Shown: positions 25,183 through 36,465, counted from the stretch's first letter. The stretch: 64,000 nt of DNA from Dendrocalamus latiflorus (GCA_017311315.1 CM029644.1:29717606-29781605), one strand, 5' to 3'. Translations and numbers: made by a program. Notes: generated from the sequence alone by a model not told the origin.

Positions 25183-26160
25183 CTGGGGCGGAGACAGGGG
25201 GGCAGGGGCCTGGCCCCCCCCAATGGTCCACCAAATGTATTAATAAGACCCCTTAATCACTCTTTATCACAGTCAATTAGTCAATTAGGCCCCTGCATTT
25301 CTAACACAAAATCATTGCTTAGTGACTTGAGAAATGATGGCTGGGAACCACTTCTTGAGGAGGTGAAAGCCTTTTGTGACAAGCACGAGATTGAGATTTC
25401 GGATTTAAATCGCAAGTAAGTTATTATCTTACCTTCAGTTTTTTAATATGAGCACAAATACATATTTTTTTATTCTTATGGTACATATCTAACTTGTTTA
25501 ACTACATGTCGCAATTTGTAGGTGTGTGGATGTGACCAAATCTCGGAACAAAAATGATAATACCACCACTTTTCACCATTATAAAATAGATGTGTTTAAT
25601 GTTGCGGTCGACCAACAATTGATTGAGTTAGAAGATCGATTCAGTTCTCAAGCAACAGAGCTTCTATCACTTTGTGCCTCACTAGATCCAAGAAAAGATG
25701 GCTTTGACATTTCAAAGATAAGTACTCTGGTGGAAAAGTACTATCCCGCTGATTTTTCAAGTCAAGATCAAGCTCAATTGGAGTGTCAACTACCACATTT
25801 TCAACTTGATGTATGCAACCATCTAGAGCTAAGTACATTGCCATCACTTGCTGATCTAACAAAGGGACTAGTGAGATTAGGTAAAAATTATATTTATCCA
25901 ATGGTCGATAGATTGCTAAGATTAGTCATAACTCTTCCAGTATCAACAGCGACCACTGAGAGAGTCTTTTCAGTATGCTAGACGTATGCTACATTATTTT
26001 GCCATATGTGTTATGATTGAATTTATATGACAATATATATGCGTATGTTTAATTATATATGTGTATGTCTAATTTTGCCGACACACGGCGCCCAGGACCT
26101 ATGACGCTGGCGCCTTGGCGGGTCGGTCCCCCCTTTGTCTGGATCCTGGCTCCGCCCCTG
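25183..26160 (+). mobile_element. hAT transposon deletion derivative with transposase 3' end
   Basis: Terminal inverted repeats CTGGGGCGGAGACAGG and (reverse complement of the right end) CAGGGGCGGAGCCAGG are flanked by a perfect 8-bp duplication TGGAGAAG (25175-25182 and 26161-26168). Inside are two transposase exons: one ending near 25415 (NDGWEPLLEEVKAFC) and one from about 25522 to 25981. The latter carries the hAT C-terminal dimerisation region, ending PVSTATTERVFSVC before a stop. This resembles the ZMYM1/TTF-type plant hAT lineage. The N-terminal and catalytic parts are deleted, so it cannot move alone. Confidence 0.85.
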
Positions 26161-26168
26161 TGGAGAAG

Positions 26169-27270
26169 GCACCGCAAGGCTGCAACTGCCACCACATGTA
26201 TGCATCGACTTGAACTCTTGAAGACAACAATGTAGAGAAAGGCTCGAGTTATTTGTTGCTTTCTCGGATCATGGTGGTTTCTCTGCACGATAAGATCTAG
26301 ATGTAATGAAGGATTTATAGTTTAAAATAGCAGCGACCTGACTTTCAACTCCTTTATGCTTGCGTTGCGTGAGGGATCCTACAGGCTACCCTTGTTTTTC
26401 GACAAGCGGCAACTATCTTGGCTCTCGTATGCTCTACAATGCTCCGTGCCAAGGAGACACTCAAGAAGATGTATTCATTTGTGAGGGATCATATGGATTG
26501 TTACTTAATGATGAATAACTGGCACCAGATATTGTTCATCAAGAGGGACTGAAGCGGTCCGTGCGTGGATTAATGTGGATCGAGTTGAGATAAACTTGTT
26601 TTCGGAAAAGGATTTTGTTGTAGAGGTGGCCCAACTCTCGTAACTGGACCTTACAACTGGTGCAATATGTAATAGACCTAATAGTATAGAGAAATGTACC
26701 AATATACCCTCACCTTTTGTAATTATCAAGGGGTAGGATGAAAATTTTCCATCCTACCCCGTTCATGTATATAAACCCCCAAGAGGGTATGAGGGGGGAG
26801 ATCCACTCATTTCATACACAAACACTCTCTCTCTTGTCGTTGGCTCTCTCTAGTTAGTCCCTCTTATGCTATTTGGTAAGCAGCCATAATAGATTTCTTT
26901 GTCTTTTGTGTGCAAGTTAAGCGTGAAAAGCGAGCATGGTCGACGGAGAGGTGGATTGGATTAGGATGGAGATCCAAGGTTTAGATAACGGTCGAGGGCG
27001 TCGTGAGACAGTCGGACTCATGATTGGGCACATGAAGATTGAAGAAGGAGTTGAAAGGGAAGAGTTTGTTTCTAGGAGTTGTAAATTAGAAAGTCTATAG
27101 TATGGAAGTTGTATTTTGAGAAAGAGGAGAATGTTTCGTAAGAGATCTAGAGTCAGATTAGGACTCAAATTCGTGATCCGTTCAGAGAGAACTCTTAAGG
27201 TGTCAGAGGATATAAATAGAGGCGAAGGGACATAGCAAATGCACAGGTTTTTGGAGAAGTATTGAGAAGA
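26169..27270. other. Intergenic, possible LTR remnant
   Basis: A 31-bp near-palindrome sits at 26730-26760, followed by TATATAAACCCCC (about 26768) and a CT-rich stretch. The order TATA box then CTCTCTCTCTTG resembles the promoter half of a plant LTR, but no second LTR was found. No coding gene is recognised. Confidence 0.3.
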
Positions 27271-27290
27271 CTTTAGTTTTGGCTAAGTTT

Positions 27291-28560
27291 TTAAGGGTGT
27301 TTTTGTGGGCTATTAGGGGCACAACTAAGCTGGGACCTCATGAGTTGCTTAAGCAGCTAAAGGAAATCGAGAAGCATATAGGGCGCACTGGCGGGATAAG
27401 GTACGGTCCAAGACCAATTGATATAGACATTCTTCTATATGGTAGTTCCCAGATCAATACTGAGAAACTAATTGTGCCACATGAATGCGTCCATGAGAGA
27501 CCATTCGTTGTAGCACCTCTTGTTGACATTCTAGGTTTGTCTGCTTATGATGGTATGGAAACAATTTGGCATTCTCTCTCGAAGTGCAGTGGTGGGTTCT
27601 TTGAGTTGTGGAATAAACTTGGGGGTGAATCAATAATGGGAACAGAAGGTATCAGAAGGGTATTACCTGCTGGAAATCGTCTGTTGGATTGGCGTGAGAG
27701 AACCCTCATCATGGGGTGCTTAATCTAACAACAGATAGCTTAGTGATGGAGGTAAGTTTCAAGAAGTGGAAGCTGCCATGTCTCTGGCCAAGCTATTAAT
27801 CTCAGAAGGTGCATACATAATTGATATTGGTGCTCAATCCACCAGGCCCTTTGCAAGAAGATAATCTGCAAACGAAGAGCTTGAGAGGTTGGTTCCTGTT
27901 CTGGATGCGATCACAAAAATTTCTCGAGATGGAAGGGAAGTTGCTTTCAGTGGATACATTCTATGCAGAAGTCGCTACTGAAGCTGTGAAAAGAAGAGTC
28001 CACATGATTAATGATGTATCCGGTGGACAGCTTGACCCAAGAATTCTTAAAGTTGTAGCTGAACTTGGAGTTCCATATGTTGCCATGCACACGAGGGGAG
28101 ATCCATCAACTATGCATAGTGAACAGAATTTACAGTATGGTGATGTCTGCTACGAAATTGCTTCTGAGCTATATGCACAGGTGAAATTCCTTTGTGGAGG
28201 ATTGTTCTTGATCCTGGCATTTGTTTCTCCAAGAAATCCGGACATAACCTTGAAGTAATCACGGGCTTGGAATCCATTAGAGAAGAGTTGGGTAAAATAA
28301 GTTTAGGTGGTTCACACGTGCCAATATTACTGGGACCGTCAAGGAAAAGATGTTTAGGTGAAATATGCAATCGTGCCAATCCAATTGAGAGAGATGTTGA
28401 TACTATTGCGGCCGCTACAACTGGGATTTTGAATGGTGCTAATATAAAATATAGTAAGGGTCCATAATGTTGGATATGGTGTGGATGCTGCAAAGGTCTG
28501 TGAATCTGTGATGCAATGCATAAGTGCAGAAGATGATTGTAGAAAATATACCACCTGAAT
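27291..28560 (+). pseudogene. Broken HPPK/DHPS folate-biosynthesis gene copy
   Basis: The first part (27291-27715) reads as the C-terminal half of 6-hydroxymethyl-dihydropterin pyrophosphokinase (RGTTKLGPHELLKQLKEIEK, GGIRYGPRPIDIDILLYG, VPHECVHERPFVVAPLVD). Dihydropteroate synthase follows in order: a frameshifted start motif near 27712, IDIGAQSTRPF, KLLSVDTFYAEVATEAVKR, MINDVSGGQLDPRIL, then after a deletion and frameshift at about 28180 RIVLDPGICFSKKSGHNLEV, HVPILLGPSRK and finally VHNVGYGVDAAKVC. The plant gene is a bifunctional mitochondrial enzyme making dihydropteroate for folate. This copy lacks its 5' part and has at least three frame breaks, so it is dead. No intron remains in the aligned stretch, which fits but does not prove retroposition. 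Confidence 0.85.
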
Positions 28561-28599
28561 GGAATAGACATTACAGACCCAACTCCAGTTTTGTACAAG

Positions 28600-30779
28600 A
28601 AAATGGTGATGTAGAATAGTTACTCTGCCACAACATTCGCTTCCCAGATTATACCGTAGAGAGTATCATCATTTAAAGCGTGTGCGTTCATAACTGTTAC
28701 AGTGAATCAAAGATGAAGTTTTTGTTGTGCCATCTCCTTTCTAGAATATTCAATATTATGGTTGCATACCAAACAGTATAAACAAGGCTACCAGGGAATC
28801 GCCTGGGTGGCTTTCTCCGGAGCCCTACGATCGTGGGAAAACATAAGTTATCTTGGACTAGCTACATTTTCCCAAAAAATAAGTTGTATCTTTCCCATAA
28901 GGGTCAAAACTTATCTTTATACCCCTGAGAAGGCAAATTAAACGGTGACACTATATGAATCTACACTTACAGAGACAATTATGCCTTTTGCTTACTCTAG
29001 GGTTACTTGAATACCTTTATCTAAGCCTATGCTTGTAGGGGTAGAATCGATACTTCGCTGTACAACAGGTCTATGTTGGGCTGGCCGTACCGCGTTACTG
29101 GCGTGCCGGGCCAAGTGGGCACCGGTGGGGGCCATTCCCCCAACATTCGATGAAGCAATGGTCGAACTCAGATCACTCAGAGAATGTAGCCAAGAAAACA
29201 AGGTTGCGAAGGCTGCTAGTAAGTTGCAGATAATATTGTTTTTGATCCTATCTTAGATAACTTTCCTGTATAATTTATTTTAATTCAACAACCTTATAAG
29301 GCTTTTGAGTTTTGATATGTCAGGATTTCAAATTGTCTTAAGTCCAATTTCTTTGCATAATTTGCAGTTCAAATATGTTGTATAGATTGAATTTATTCCA
29401 TCTTGCATGTTTTAAAACTTCTCCCTTTAACGCCATAATTGTCTTTTGACCTTCTTCTACCCAACGAGGAAACCTCATGGATTGCAAGTGCCGTATGACA
29501 TACTAGGCCTCAAGGCTTGGTCTATGATTTAACCAGGTTTCTGAGGGTTTTATTGTCTAAATGCAAGGCCTTCTTTTATGTACTGTGCTCGAAATTGCCC
29601 ACTTAAGGGCATTATTTGTTGCTGGAATTGCTTTCGACCTCTCATACTGATTCAGATCTTCTATTGCTCTTTTTAAAGTATATCCATGGGTGGCTTCTAA
29701 TGCATTTTTATTCCTAGCTCTGTCCAGTGATGAAACCTTAAGAACTGCAAGTGCCGGATGATTAAACTGTCATCAAGAATGGCGGTGTCCATGATATCAA
29801 TTCAGGTTTCTGAGGGCTTCTCTTTTTTATACTTATTGGACTTCTTTTATCGTATGTTCATATATACTACATTCACCCAATTTCATATAGTGCAGTTGGG
29901 AAAATACAGAGCCTTGTATTTGAGTCATACATATCTATTGCACAATGCTTTCTGAGGGCAGATGACTTTTGGAGGGTGCCACTTCTGAGGGAACAAGATA
30001 GATGGGTATCTAATTTGTATATGTAGAGGGTGCCACTTCTTTATACTTTCTGCATCTTGTTCTCTTATTAGGTTCTTCTCTCCGTTGTTGTTTGGTGTAT
30101 TCCAACTACACACATCGATCCGTTATATGAGAATGTTTTGGTGAGGGGCCTAATGATGTGGCCTTAAGATAGCAAGTGTCGTATGATTCTTTGGCTTGGC
30201 AAATGCCAACGGTGAGTGATATGGCCAATTGTCCCTGAGGGCATTCCTCTAATTTCTGTGTCATGGGCATTTCCTTGCACTTGTTTGTTCATAAGATGCA
30301 CGATTTGTAAATCAAAATTTTTGTTTTCCTTCCCCTGAAGTGCAGTAATCATCAGGAGAGATGGCAGGATTGAATCATAGCATAGATCCAAGTTTTTTTT
30401 TGCCCAAATATGAAGAATTCGAACAATGTAACGACCGGCCGAAGGAACTAATAAGTGAATCGGGGTCAGCCAGCAAAAGCCGAACGTGGAAGTTCGGATG
30501 GATCTTGACAATGAGCATCCAAAAATCTGACTGTTCCTACCGTTTCTGACTTGTGAAGCTGCCAATTGTCTTGAGCCTCTGATGCTCACTCTTCGATCGA
30601 TGAACACGCTCAATTCTTTGTAAATTCTTCGGCGAAGGCTTGCAAACAAAAGGAAGGCTAGTCCTGGATTGTTCCCTGCATGAACACGCTCGATTCTTTG
30701 TAAATTAAAGAGCTGTAATACTCCGAAATGTCATTGAACAAGTGCATTTGATCATGAACAGCATGTCCTCTTCACTTTG
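28600..30779. other. Intergenic with dispersed direct repeats
   Basis: No gene recognised. A motif close to CTTAAGAACTGCAAGTGCCG, followed by TATGA or GATGA, recurs near 29472, 29736 and 30163. TTTCTGAGGG recurs near 29536, 29806 and 29947. The stretch at about 29070-29210 is GC-richer and opens one 75-codon frame, but the product is unknown and I do not call it. Confidence 0.4.
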
Positions 30780-30782
30780 TTA

Positions 30783-32158
30783 GAGCAACTCCAGCAGTAG
30801 CCCTCAAAACAGAGCTCCTACTTTTCATTTGAGGGCTCCCCCTACTTTTGAGGGCCCAATTTTTTTGTTTCTACTCCAACAGCACCCCTTAAATCTAAAC
30901 CCTCAAATCCATCCACTACACACTGACATATGGGACCCACTCCTGACAAATCCATTCGGAGGCGACGGCGACGGCGATGGGCGGAGGCGACGGCGACGGG
31001 CGGGGAAAGATGCGCGCGGAGAGGGAGGCAGGCGGCGCGCTCGGGAGGGAGGCGCGCGGGGAGGGAGGCGGGCGGCGCGCTCGGGAGGGAGGCGCGCGGG
31101 GAGGGAGGTGACGGCGACGGGCAACGGGCGGAGGCGTCGGCGATGGGCGAGGCGACGGACGAGGCGGCGCGCTTGGCAGGGGAAAGAGGCAGGCGGGGCT
31201 CACGCTCACGCCGCCGGCCCGAAGCCGTGCCGTTCGGCTTCTCCGCCACGCGCCCGCATGCGCCTTGTAGCAGCGCCGCCCGTAGCCGGTGTCTCGCCGC
31301 GCCGCCCCGAGCACACCCGTGCCTCGGCCCCGGCCGCTTGCGTCGCGCCGACGCCACCTCCCGGCTGGACCAGCCGCCCGCTCGCCCTCCCACGCCTGAA
31401 GCCGCTCGCCCTCCTGCTCGCCGCCGGCAGGTGCAGCCCCGCGCGGGCCGGCCGCTCCCGAGAGCCTCCTCCGCCCGGTCCCGGTGAGTCGGGGACGGCG
31501 GGGAAGGGGGCGGAGGCGGCGGTGGAGGGGGTGGAGGCACCGGGGAAGGGGAAGGGGGTGGAGGCGGCGGTGGAGGGGGTGGAGGCGCCGGGGAAGGGGA
31601 AGGGGGCGGAGGCGACGGTGGAGGGGGTGGAGGCGCCGGGGAAGGGGAAGGGGGCAGAGGCGCCGGGGAAGGGGAAGGGGTCGGCGGGGAAGGGGGCGGA
31701 GGCGGCGGTGGAGGCGCCGGGGAAGGGGAAGGGGGCGGAGTCGGCGGTGGAGGGGGTGGAGGCGCCGGGGAAGGGGCGGCGGGGGAGCCGGGCGCGGTGG
31801 GGGCGGCGGGGGAGGCGGGGACAGCAGGGGAGGGGTCGGCGGCGGGGGAAGGAGCAAGGATGGAGGCGGGGAGTCGAGGACGGCGGGGTGGGAGGGAGGG
31901 GGACGGGCGGAGGCGGGGGAAGGAGCAAGGAGGGAGGCGGGGAGTCGGGGACAGCAGGGTGGGAAATTTCACCAGCGGGAAGAAACGGAAGAATGAGAGC
32001 CAGAGTAGGGGCCCCTGGGAATGAGGGATGAAGGGGGGATTTGAGGGGCTCCTCAAATTTGAGGGCTCTAGTAGGGACCCTGCTGGACCTCTATTTTTGC
32101 CTTAAACCCTCAAATATGAGGTTTAAGGGATCAAGTAGGAGCCCTGCTGGAGTTGCTC
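30783..32158. mobile_element. PIF/Harbinger-type element carrying GC-rich coding-like cargo
   Basis: Inverted ends GAGCAACTCCAGCAG (30783-30797) and CTGCTGGAGTTGCTC (32144-32158) are flanked by TTA on both sides (30780-30782 and 32159-32161), the PIF/Harbinger target duplication. Subterminal CCCTCAAA / TTTGAGGG motifs recur at both ends. The 1376-bp element has no transposase. Its core is extremely GC-rich and open on both strands: 400 codons on plus (Gly/Ala/Lys-rich) and 404 on minus (Pro/Ser-rich, extensin-like in composition). It looks like a Pack-type element with captured sequence. It ends 394 bp before the FYVE gene start codon. Confidence 0.8.
31504..31785. repeat. 48-bp codon-multiple minisatellite inside the Harbinger-type element
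   Basis: Three near-identical 48-bp units, each ending CGCCGGGGAAGGGGAA (CACC... in the first), are followed by derived units of about 27, 15 and 39 bp and a further near-full unit. All lengths are multiples of three, so the frame is kept. In the plus frame each full unit encodes a 16-residue repeat, KGAEAAVEGVEAPGKG. Confidence 0.75.
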
Positions 32159-32551
32159 TTATGCTTGTCTGGTGACTCCGAAGAAGAAGTGAATCTGTAC
32201 ATCATCCCTATCCATTGCTGCGTTTTCTGTTTTCCAGTGATGATCTTTGGTCTGACTTTTGTGCCTTGTAGCAATCAAGGACGAAGACTTTTTCTTTTCC
32301 CAGACGGAGCAGAAGCGAGAGGGAAACACGGGAGGTGCAATCTCAGCCGTACACGAGCCATCCACGGCCCGGATTCGCCCAGCGGCTCTCATCCCTTCGA
32401 CTCCTCTTGTTCCTCTCCCCAATCCACCACCTCCCGCCGTCGCCGTCGCCGTCGCCTCAGATCGGCGAAGCGTCGAGAGACCGACGGATCGATCCGTTCG
32501 TTCGGCCTCGCCGAGCAGTTCCGTATCAGATCCGCGGCCTTCGCGGAGGCC

Positions 32552-35214
32552 ATGGAGACTCCGCCGCCGTTCCAAGAGTCCGCCCACTGCGACGTCTGCC
32601 GCTGCACCTTCGGCACCTTCCGCCGCCGCGTACGAATCCTCTCTCTGAATTGGTTGTTTTCTCCCCGAATCGAATCTTTCCGGGTGTAAATTGCTTCGTT
32701 TGCCTGCTGCTGTCAATCGGATCATAGATCGGCTAGTAGTAACGGGGATTCCGTGTTTCTGACGAATTTATGCCTTGGCAGCATCACTGCCGCAGCTGCG
32801 GGAGGACGCTCTGCCACGAGCACTCGTCGTACCACATGGTAAGAAACCAGAAAACTGAGGACGTTTTTGCGCCAACATCATGTTTGCTCTGGCTATGGAA
32901 GTGCCTGGGTTAGTTGGGGTTGCGAGCTTGATTGAACTCTTTGCCTCGATTGGTTCCAGGCTCTGCCGCAGTACGGGATATACACGGACGTCAGAGTCTG
33001 CTACGATTGCTTCAACAAATCTTCCAGGTAGCCTTCATGTGGGTGATCTGATTGCTGGCGTCTAATTGTGTTCTCACTTTTGTTTGGTTCCGAAGTAAGT
33101 ATATTTGCTCGGATATGTAATTGGTATTGTCCTGTTTGATGTCGCAGTCATGGGCGTGCCAATAATGCGGGGTCACCTGGGAGCAATTTGAGTGCAACTG
33201 AATCCTTTTCAGGGCTGAATTTGGGTAAAGATGATGATTCGTCGCCGACAAAAAATTCGGCAGTTCAAAGTGCAGCAGCAGTCGATTGCAAATGCGGAAT
33301 GCCTTTGTGCATATGTGAGGCACCTAAACCAGAACCCGCACCTGTAAAGGTAGATCATAATCCATTTCATCAAAATTAGCGTTAGGTGTGCATCTGCGTA
33401 ATGATCCTATGCAGCAGAATATCAGCACCGCTTCCTCAACCGCACAATCAAACCCAAGGCCAAAAAAATCTACTAGCAACCAGCAGCCAGCCGAATCAAG
33501 TGCCAAGAAGGCTTCAACTACTTCCAGCAGCAACTCAAGGTTGTTAGACTTCACTTTCAGCCACAGCTTTTGCACATTTGTGATAGGGAGATTAACATAT
33601 CTGCATTAGGCAAAGCTTTTGCACATTTGTGATAGGGAGATTAACATATCTGCATTAGGCACAGATGTTTGAGTTGATAATCTTATCTCTTAATCTGCCT
33701 CATTATTGTTGTTGTTGCAGCTCATTCTTAAATCTTGGCCTGATGAGCAATGATAGCAACGATAAAGTTCTGTCTGACTATGATGTTAGTGGGGAGGTAA
33801 GCGTATTTAAAAAAATAGCTTAATAGCTCTCCTTTTCCTGGCAATGTTGGAGTTTATTTAACTCAGTCTTTACTCCTCTTAGGGACTGAGAGAAGCAATT
33901 AAAAGTGGGGATGTTAAAGCTGTGAAGAAACTTCTTAGCCAGGTATACAATTTCTCTTTCTTGTCTCATTTTGTCAACTTGATTCTTACGTTCAACATTG
34001 GGCAGGGAGTGGATTCTAACTACTGCGACAAGCAAGGATTTACTTTGTTACATTTGGTATGTGCTTTTTAAATATCTCCCTTGTGGTCGACTTATATTCG
34101 GACATCATTGTACCGTTTGCATATAAATGTCCCATCATATAAGCGTAATAACATTTTCAGTGTAAAGATCACAGCACAACCATCCATCAGGACAACATAC
34201 ACCACATATACATTAATACTGAAAAATAACATTTCTGCTGATCTATAAAATATCAAAAGAAACTCCTTGTCCAAATCAGTCTGTCTTCTGTGGATTAGTT
34301 GCTTCCTTATGTGCCAGATGCAGGTTCTATATTTTTTCCGTACAATTTAAGAACCCCTTTGCATGTCAGTATGACTGCATGAGCACTTATCCTGTTCATT
34401 TGTAAACAACATATCGTTTATTGTGCTACAGCAGATATTGGTGATTGGCATATACATCTCACATACAAAAGAGCAAACCTCCATCTAATGTATTTCCCTC
34501 TGTGGACAATTGCAGGCCGCGCTATTTAACCAGACTGAGATTGCTCTTGTTCTCATGGATAATGGAGCGAATGTTCAAAGCAAAAATGGACAAGGTTGCT
34601 TCTTTTTACTATTTGAGCCCATTTTTGTCATAGAATGGATGTCATTTATTGCTAAAATACCATACATCTATGTGCTCTTGAAGTTGATTAATCTGCAACC
34701 ATTAAGCACAGAAGTTGTTTGAACGTGTTCCTTCTCAACCTGCCGTTCCACTCAATTTGTTAAAGCAAGCTAGGATAATGGACAAAGTTGCTTGAATTGC
34801 ACGAGCTACTGTGCACATATCCATGCTTCTTTTGGACTGTGCTCTAGAAGAAAAGCATATCTGTCTCTCAGCTTTTCCCGGACAACCTTTTCACGCTAGC
34901 TGGAAAGAGTTTGGTTGGTAACATATTCAATTTTTAGTGATGACCTTTAAGCTTATAGAAGCATATAAACTATAATTTGTGCAACAACAATCAACATGCA
35001 GGAGGACTTTCCTACACAGCTTTGTTCAAAATGCTAGTTTGTTGATCAATGCTCATCTCAATTTATCTACATTTATTTATGCCAGCGATGGAGTTGCTAA
35101 CATTCATGAATTTGTTGAGCAGGGGAAACTCCTTTGGATTGTGCTCCAGCAATGCTGCAATACAAAATGCGCCAGAAGATGGAAGAGCTTGCGGCATCTC
35201 AACGACCCGAGTGA
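32552..35214 (+). CDS. FYVE zinc finger and ankyrin-repeat protein
   Basis: Ten exons join in frame to 295 aa: 32552-32629, 32782-32838, 32960-33027, 33148-33349, 33415-33539, 33721-33796, 33883-33942, 34006-34056, 34516-34594, 35123-35214. Residues 13-62 form a FYVE-type zinc finger with C13/C16, RRHHCRSCG (25-33), C37/H40, and RVCYDC with C59/C62. The WxxD motif before the first cysteine, usual in PI3P-binding FYVE domains, is absent. A low-complexity linker follows (about 69-200), then an ankyrin region from residue 203 (GLREAIKSGDVKAVKKLL, GFTLLHLA, TEIALVLMDNGANV, GETPLDCA) and a short charged tail. Family knowledge suggests an endosomal membrane adaptor; partners are unknown. Exon 5 could start at 33418 instead. 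Confidence 0.88.
33565..33662. repeat. 49-bp perfect tandem duplication in an intron
   Basis: Two identical 49-bp copies (33565-33613 and 33614-33662) lie in the fifth intron of the FYVE gene. They contain CTTTTGCACATTTGTGATAG. The perfect identity points to a recent duplication. Confidence 0.85.
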
Positions 35215-35461
35215 TAGATAGCACCTGGGTTTGTACTAGCTGTTCCCCTTTTGAGTTCTTTCATGTGTCAAAGATGGTGTTCGGCTGCATGGTTACGATT
35301 TACGAATAAACCACTTCACAACCGAAAGCTTCTTGCTGGCTGTATAGTATGATAGTATCTCATTTCGGGATGACACCATCATCTAGAAACGTTGAAATGT
35401 CACAAGTTGTTTTTGATGCTAAATAATTTATTCTGCTTAATAATCTGGCTATTTCATCATG

Positions 35462-36465
35462 TGTTGGGGGAGGGTCCCTGCATACCTCAGACCCACAACT
35501 GTCTTGGAGCGATGGCATCTATTAGAAGGTTTACTTTGAGCCAAGTCCACAGATCAATCTCGACGAGGTCCGTGAGACCAACCCTAGAGGGGGTCTGGAG
35601 CCAACCCTATGCGAGGTCCTAGTTCAACACCAGGGGAGATCCGGGGCCAACCCTAGATAGAGTCCGCGAGATCAACCTCAGGTTCACATGACCAAACCAA
35701 CCCTAGGCGAGGTTCGGAGGCGACCTCGGAGGAGGTCCAGGGTTAATCACGGACATAGTCTGCGAGATCAACCTCAGCAAGGTTCGTAAGACCAACCTCA
35801 ATGAGGTTTGTATGACCAATCCTGGAGGGGATCTAAAGCCAACCTCAGGTGAGATCCAGGGTTGACCCTGAACAGAGCCTCAAGCATAGTTATTGAAACC
35901 AGACAAGTCATCGACTCGCTCGGCCTTCTGGTTCACGGTTCATCAATCCAACCGATGGTCAACTGGTCAGACCATCGGTTCAATATAGCTTAACAACTTG
36001 CAAGTTGCTTAGTAGAGGTAGGCGCAAAGGGGCTAACATGAGGTCGTGGGTTCGACACCCCTTCGCGCAATTTTTTTTCCAATTTAATAATAAAACCAGA
36101 TATGGACTAGACTTTGGTTTCGATTTTTTCCGATCGAACTGCTGGTCTAGTTTTAATAACTGTGGTCCCAAGTTAGCCGTGGACTTGCCTCAGAGTCCTT
36201 TGGACGCGGTGGGACCACTTGATGGGAAGGACAAAAATACCCTTACAAGTGAGTTAGGCATCGAGAGTAATTTTGTAACTTTACTCGTCTTCTTTTCCCA
36301 CTCTATAAATAGGAACCTTTGTAATTTGTAAGTGGGAAGGGGGAGGCTATTTGCAAACCTAGACACTCATATTGAATACAATTTGACATTTGAGTGCTTC
36401 TTAAATCCTTCTGTATTCGATCATGGGTGTTTCTATATTTACTGTTCGATCTCATACCGATGACA
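35462..36465 (+). mobile_element. Solo LTR of the same gypsy family, with a nested insertion
   Basis: Starts TGTTGGGGGAGGG and ends ACCGATGACA like the LTRs at 9652 and 12975, with the same CTCATATTGAATACA stretch near the end, but there is no internal region and no partner. It is about 1.0 kb instead of about 0.5 kb. The extra length comes from more CCAACC-GAGGTC blocks and from a nested element at about 35888-36161. No clear target duplication was found. Confidence 0.7.
35888..36161. mobile_element. Short inverted-repeat element with tRNA-like B box
   Basis: Left end AGTTATTGAAACCAGAC and right end (reverse complement AGTTATTAAAACTAGACC) are imperfect inverted repeats. The middle holds GGTTCGACACC (36049-36059), which matches the RNA polymerase III B-box consensus GGTTCGANNCC, and TAGGCGCAAAGGG upstream of it is A-box-like. 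It could be a DNA element that contains a SINE or tRNA fragment. Superfamily unknown. Confidence 0.5.

Noticed and set aside
29029..29256. 75-codon frame with a charged C-terminal half
   Set aside because: No domain, splice pattern or repeat support; too short to call.
30829..32056. 400-codon (plus) and 404-codon (minus) open frames as genes
   Set aside because: Both lie inside a transposable element with TTA duplications, arise from GC-rich repetitive sequence and run across its inverted ends. Neither shows a known domain. I describe them as element cargo.
36010..36070. tRNA gene
   Set aside because: Only a B-box and a weak A-box are visible. A full cloverleaf could not be drawn, and the stretch lies inside a nested repeat element.
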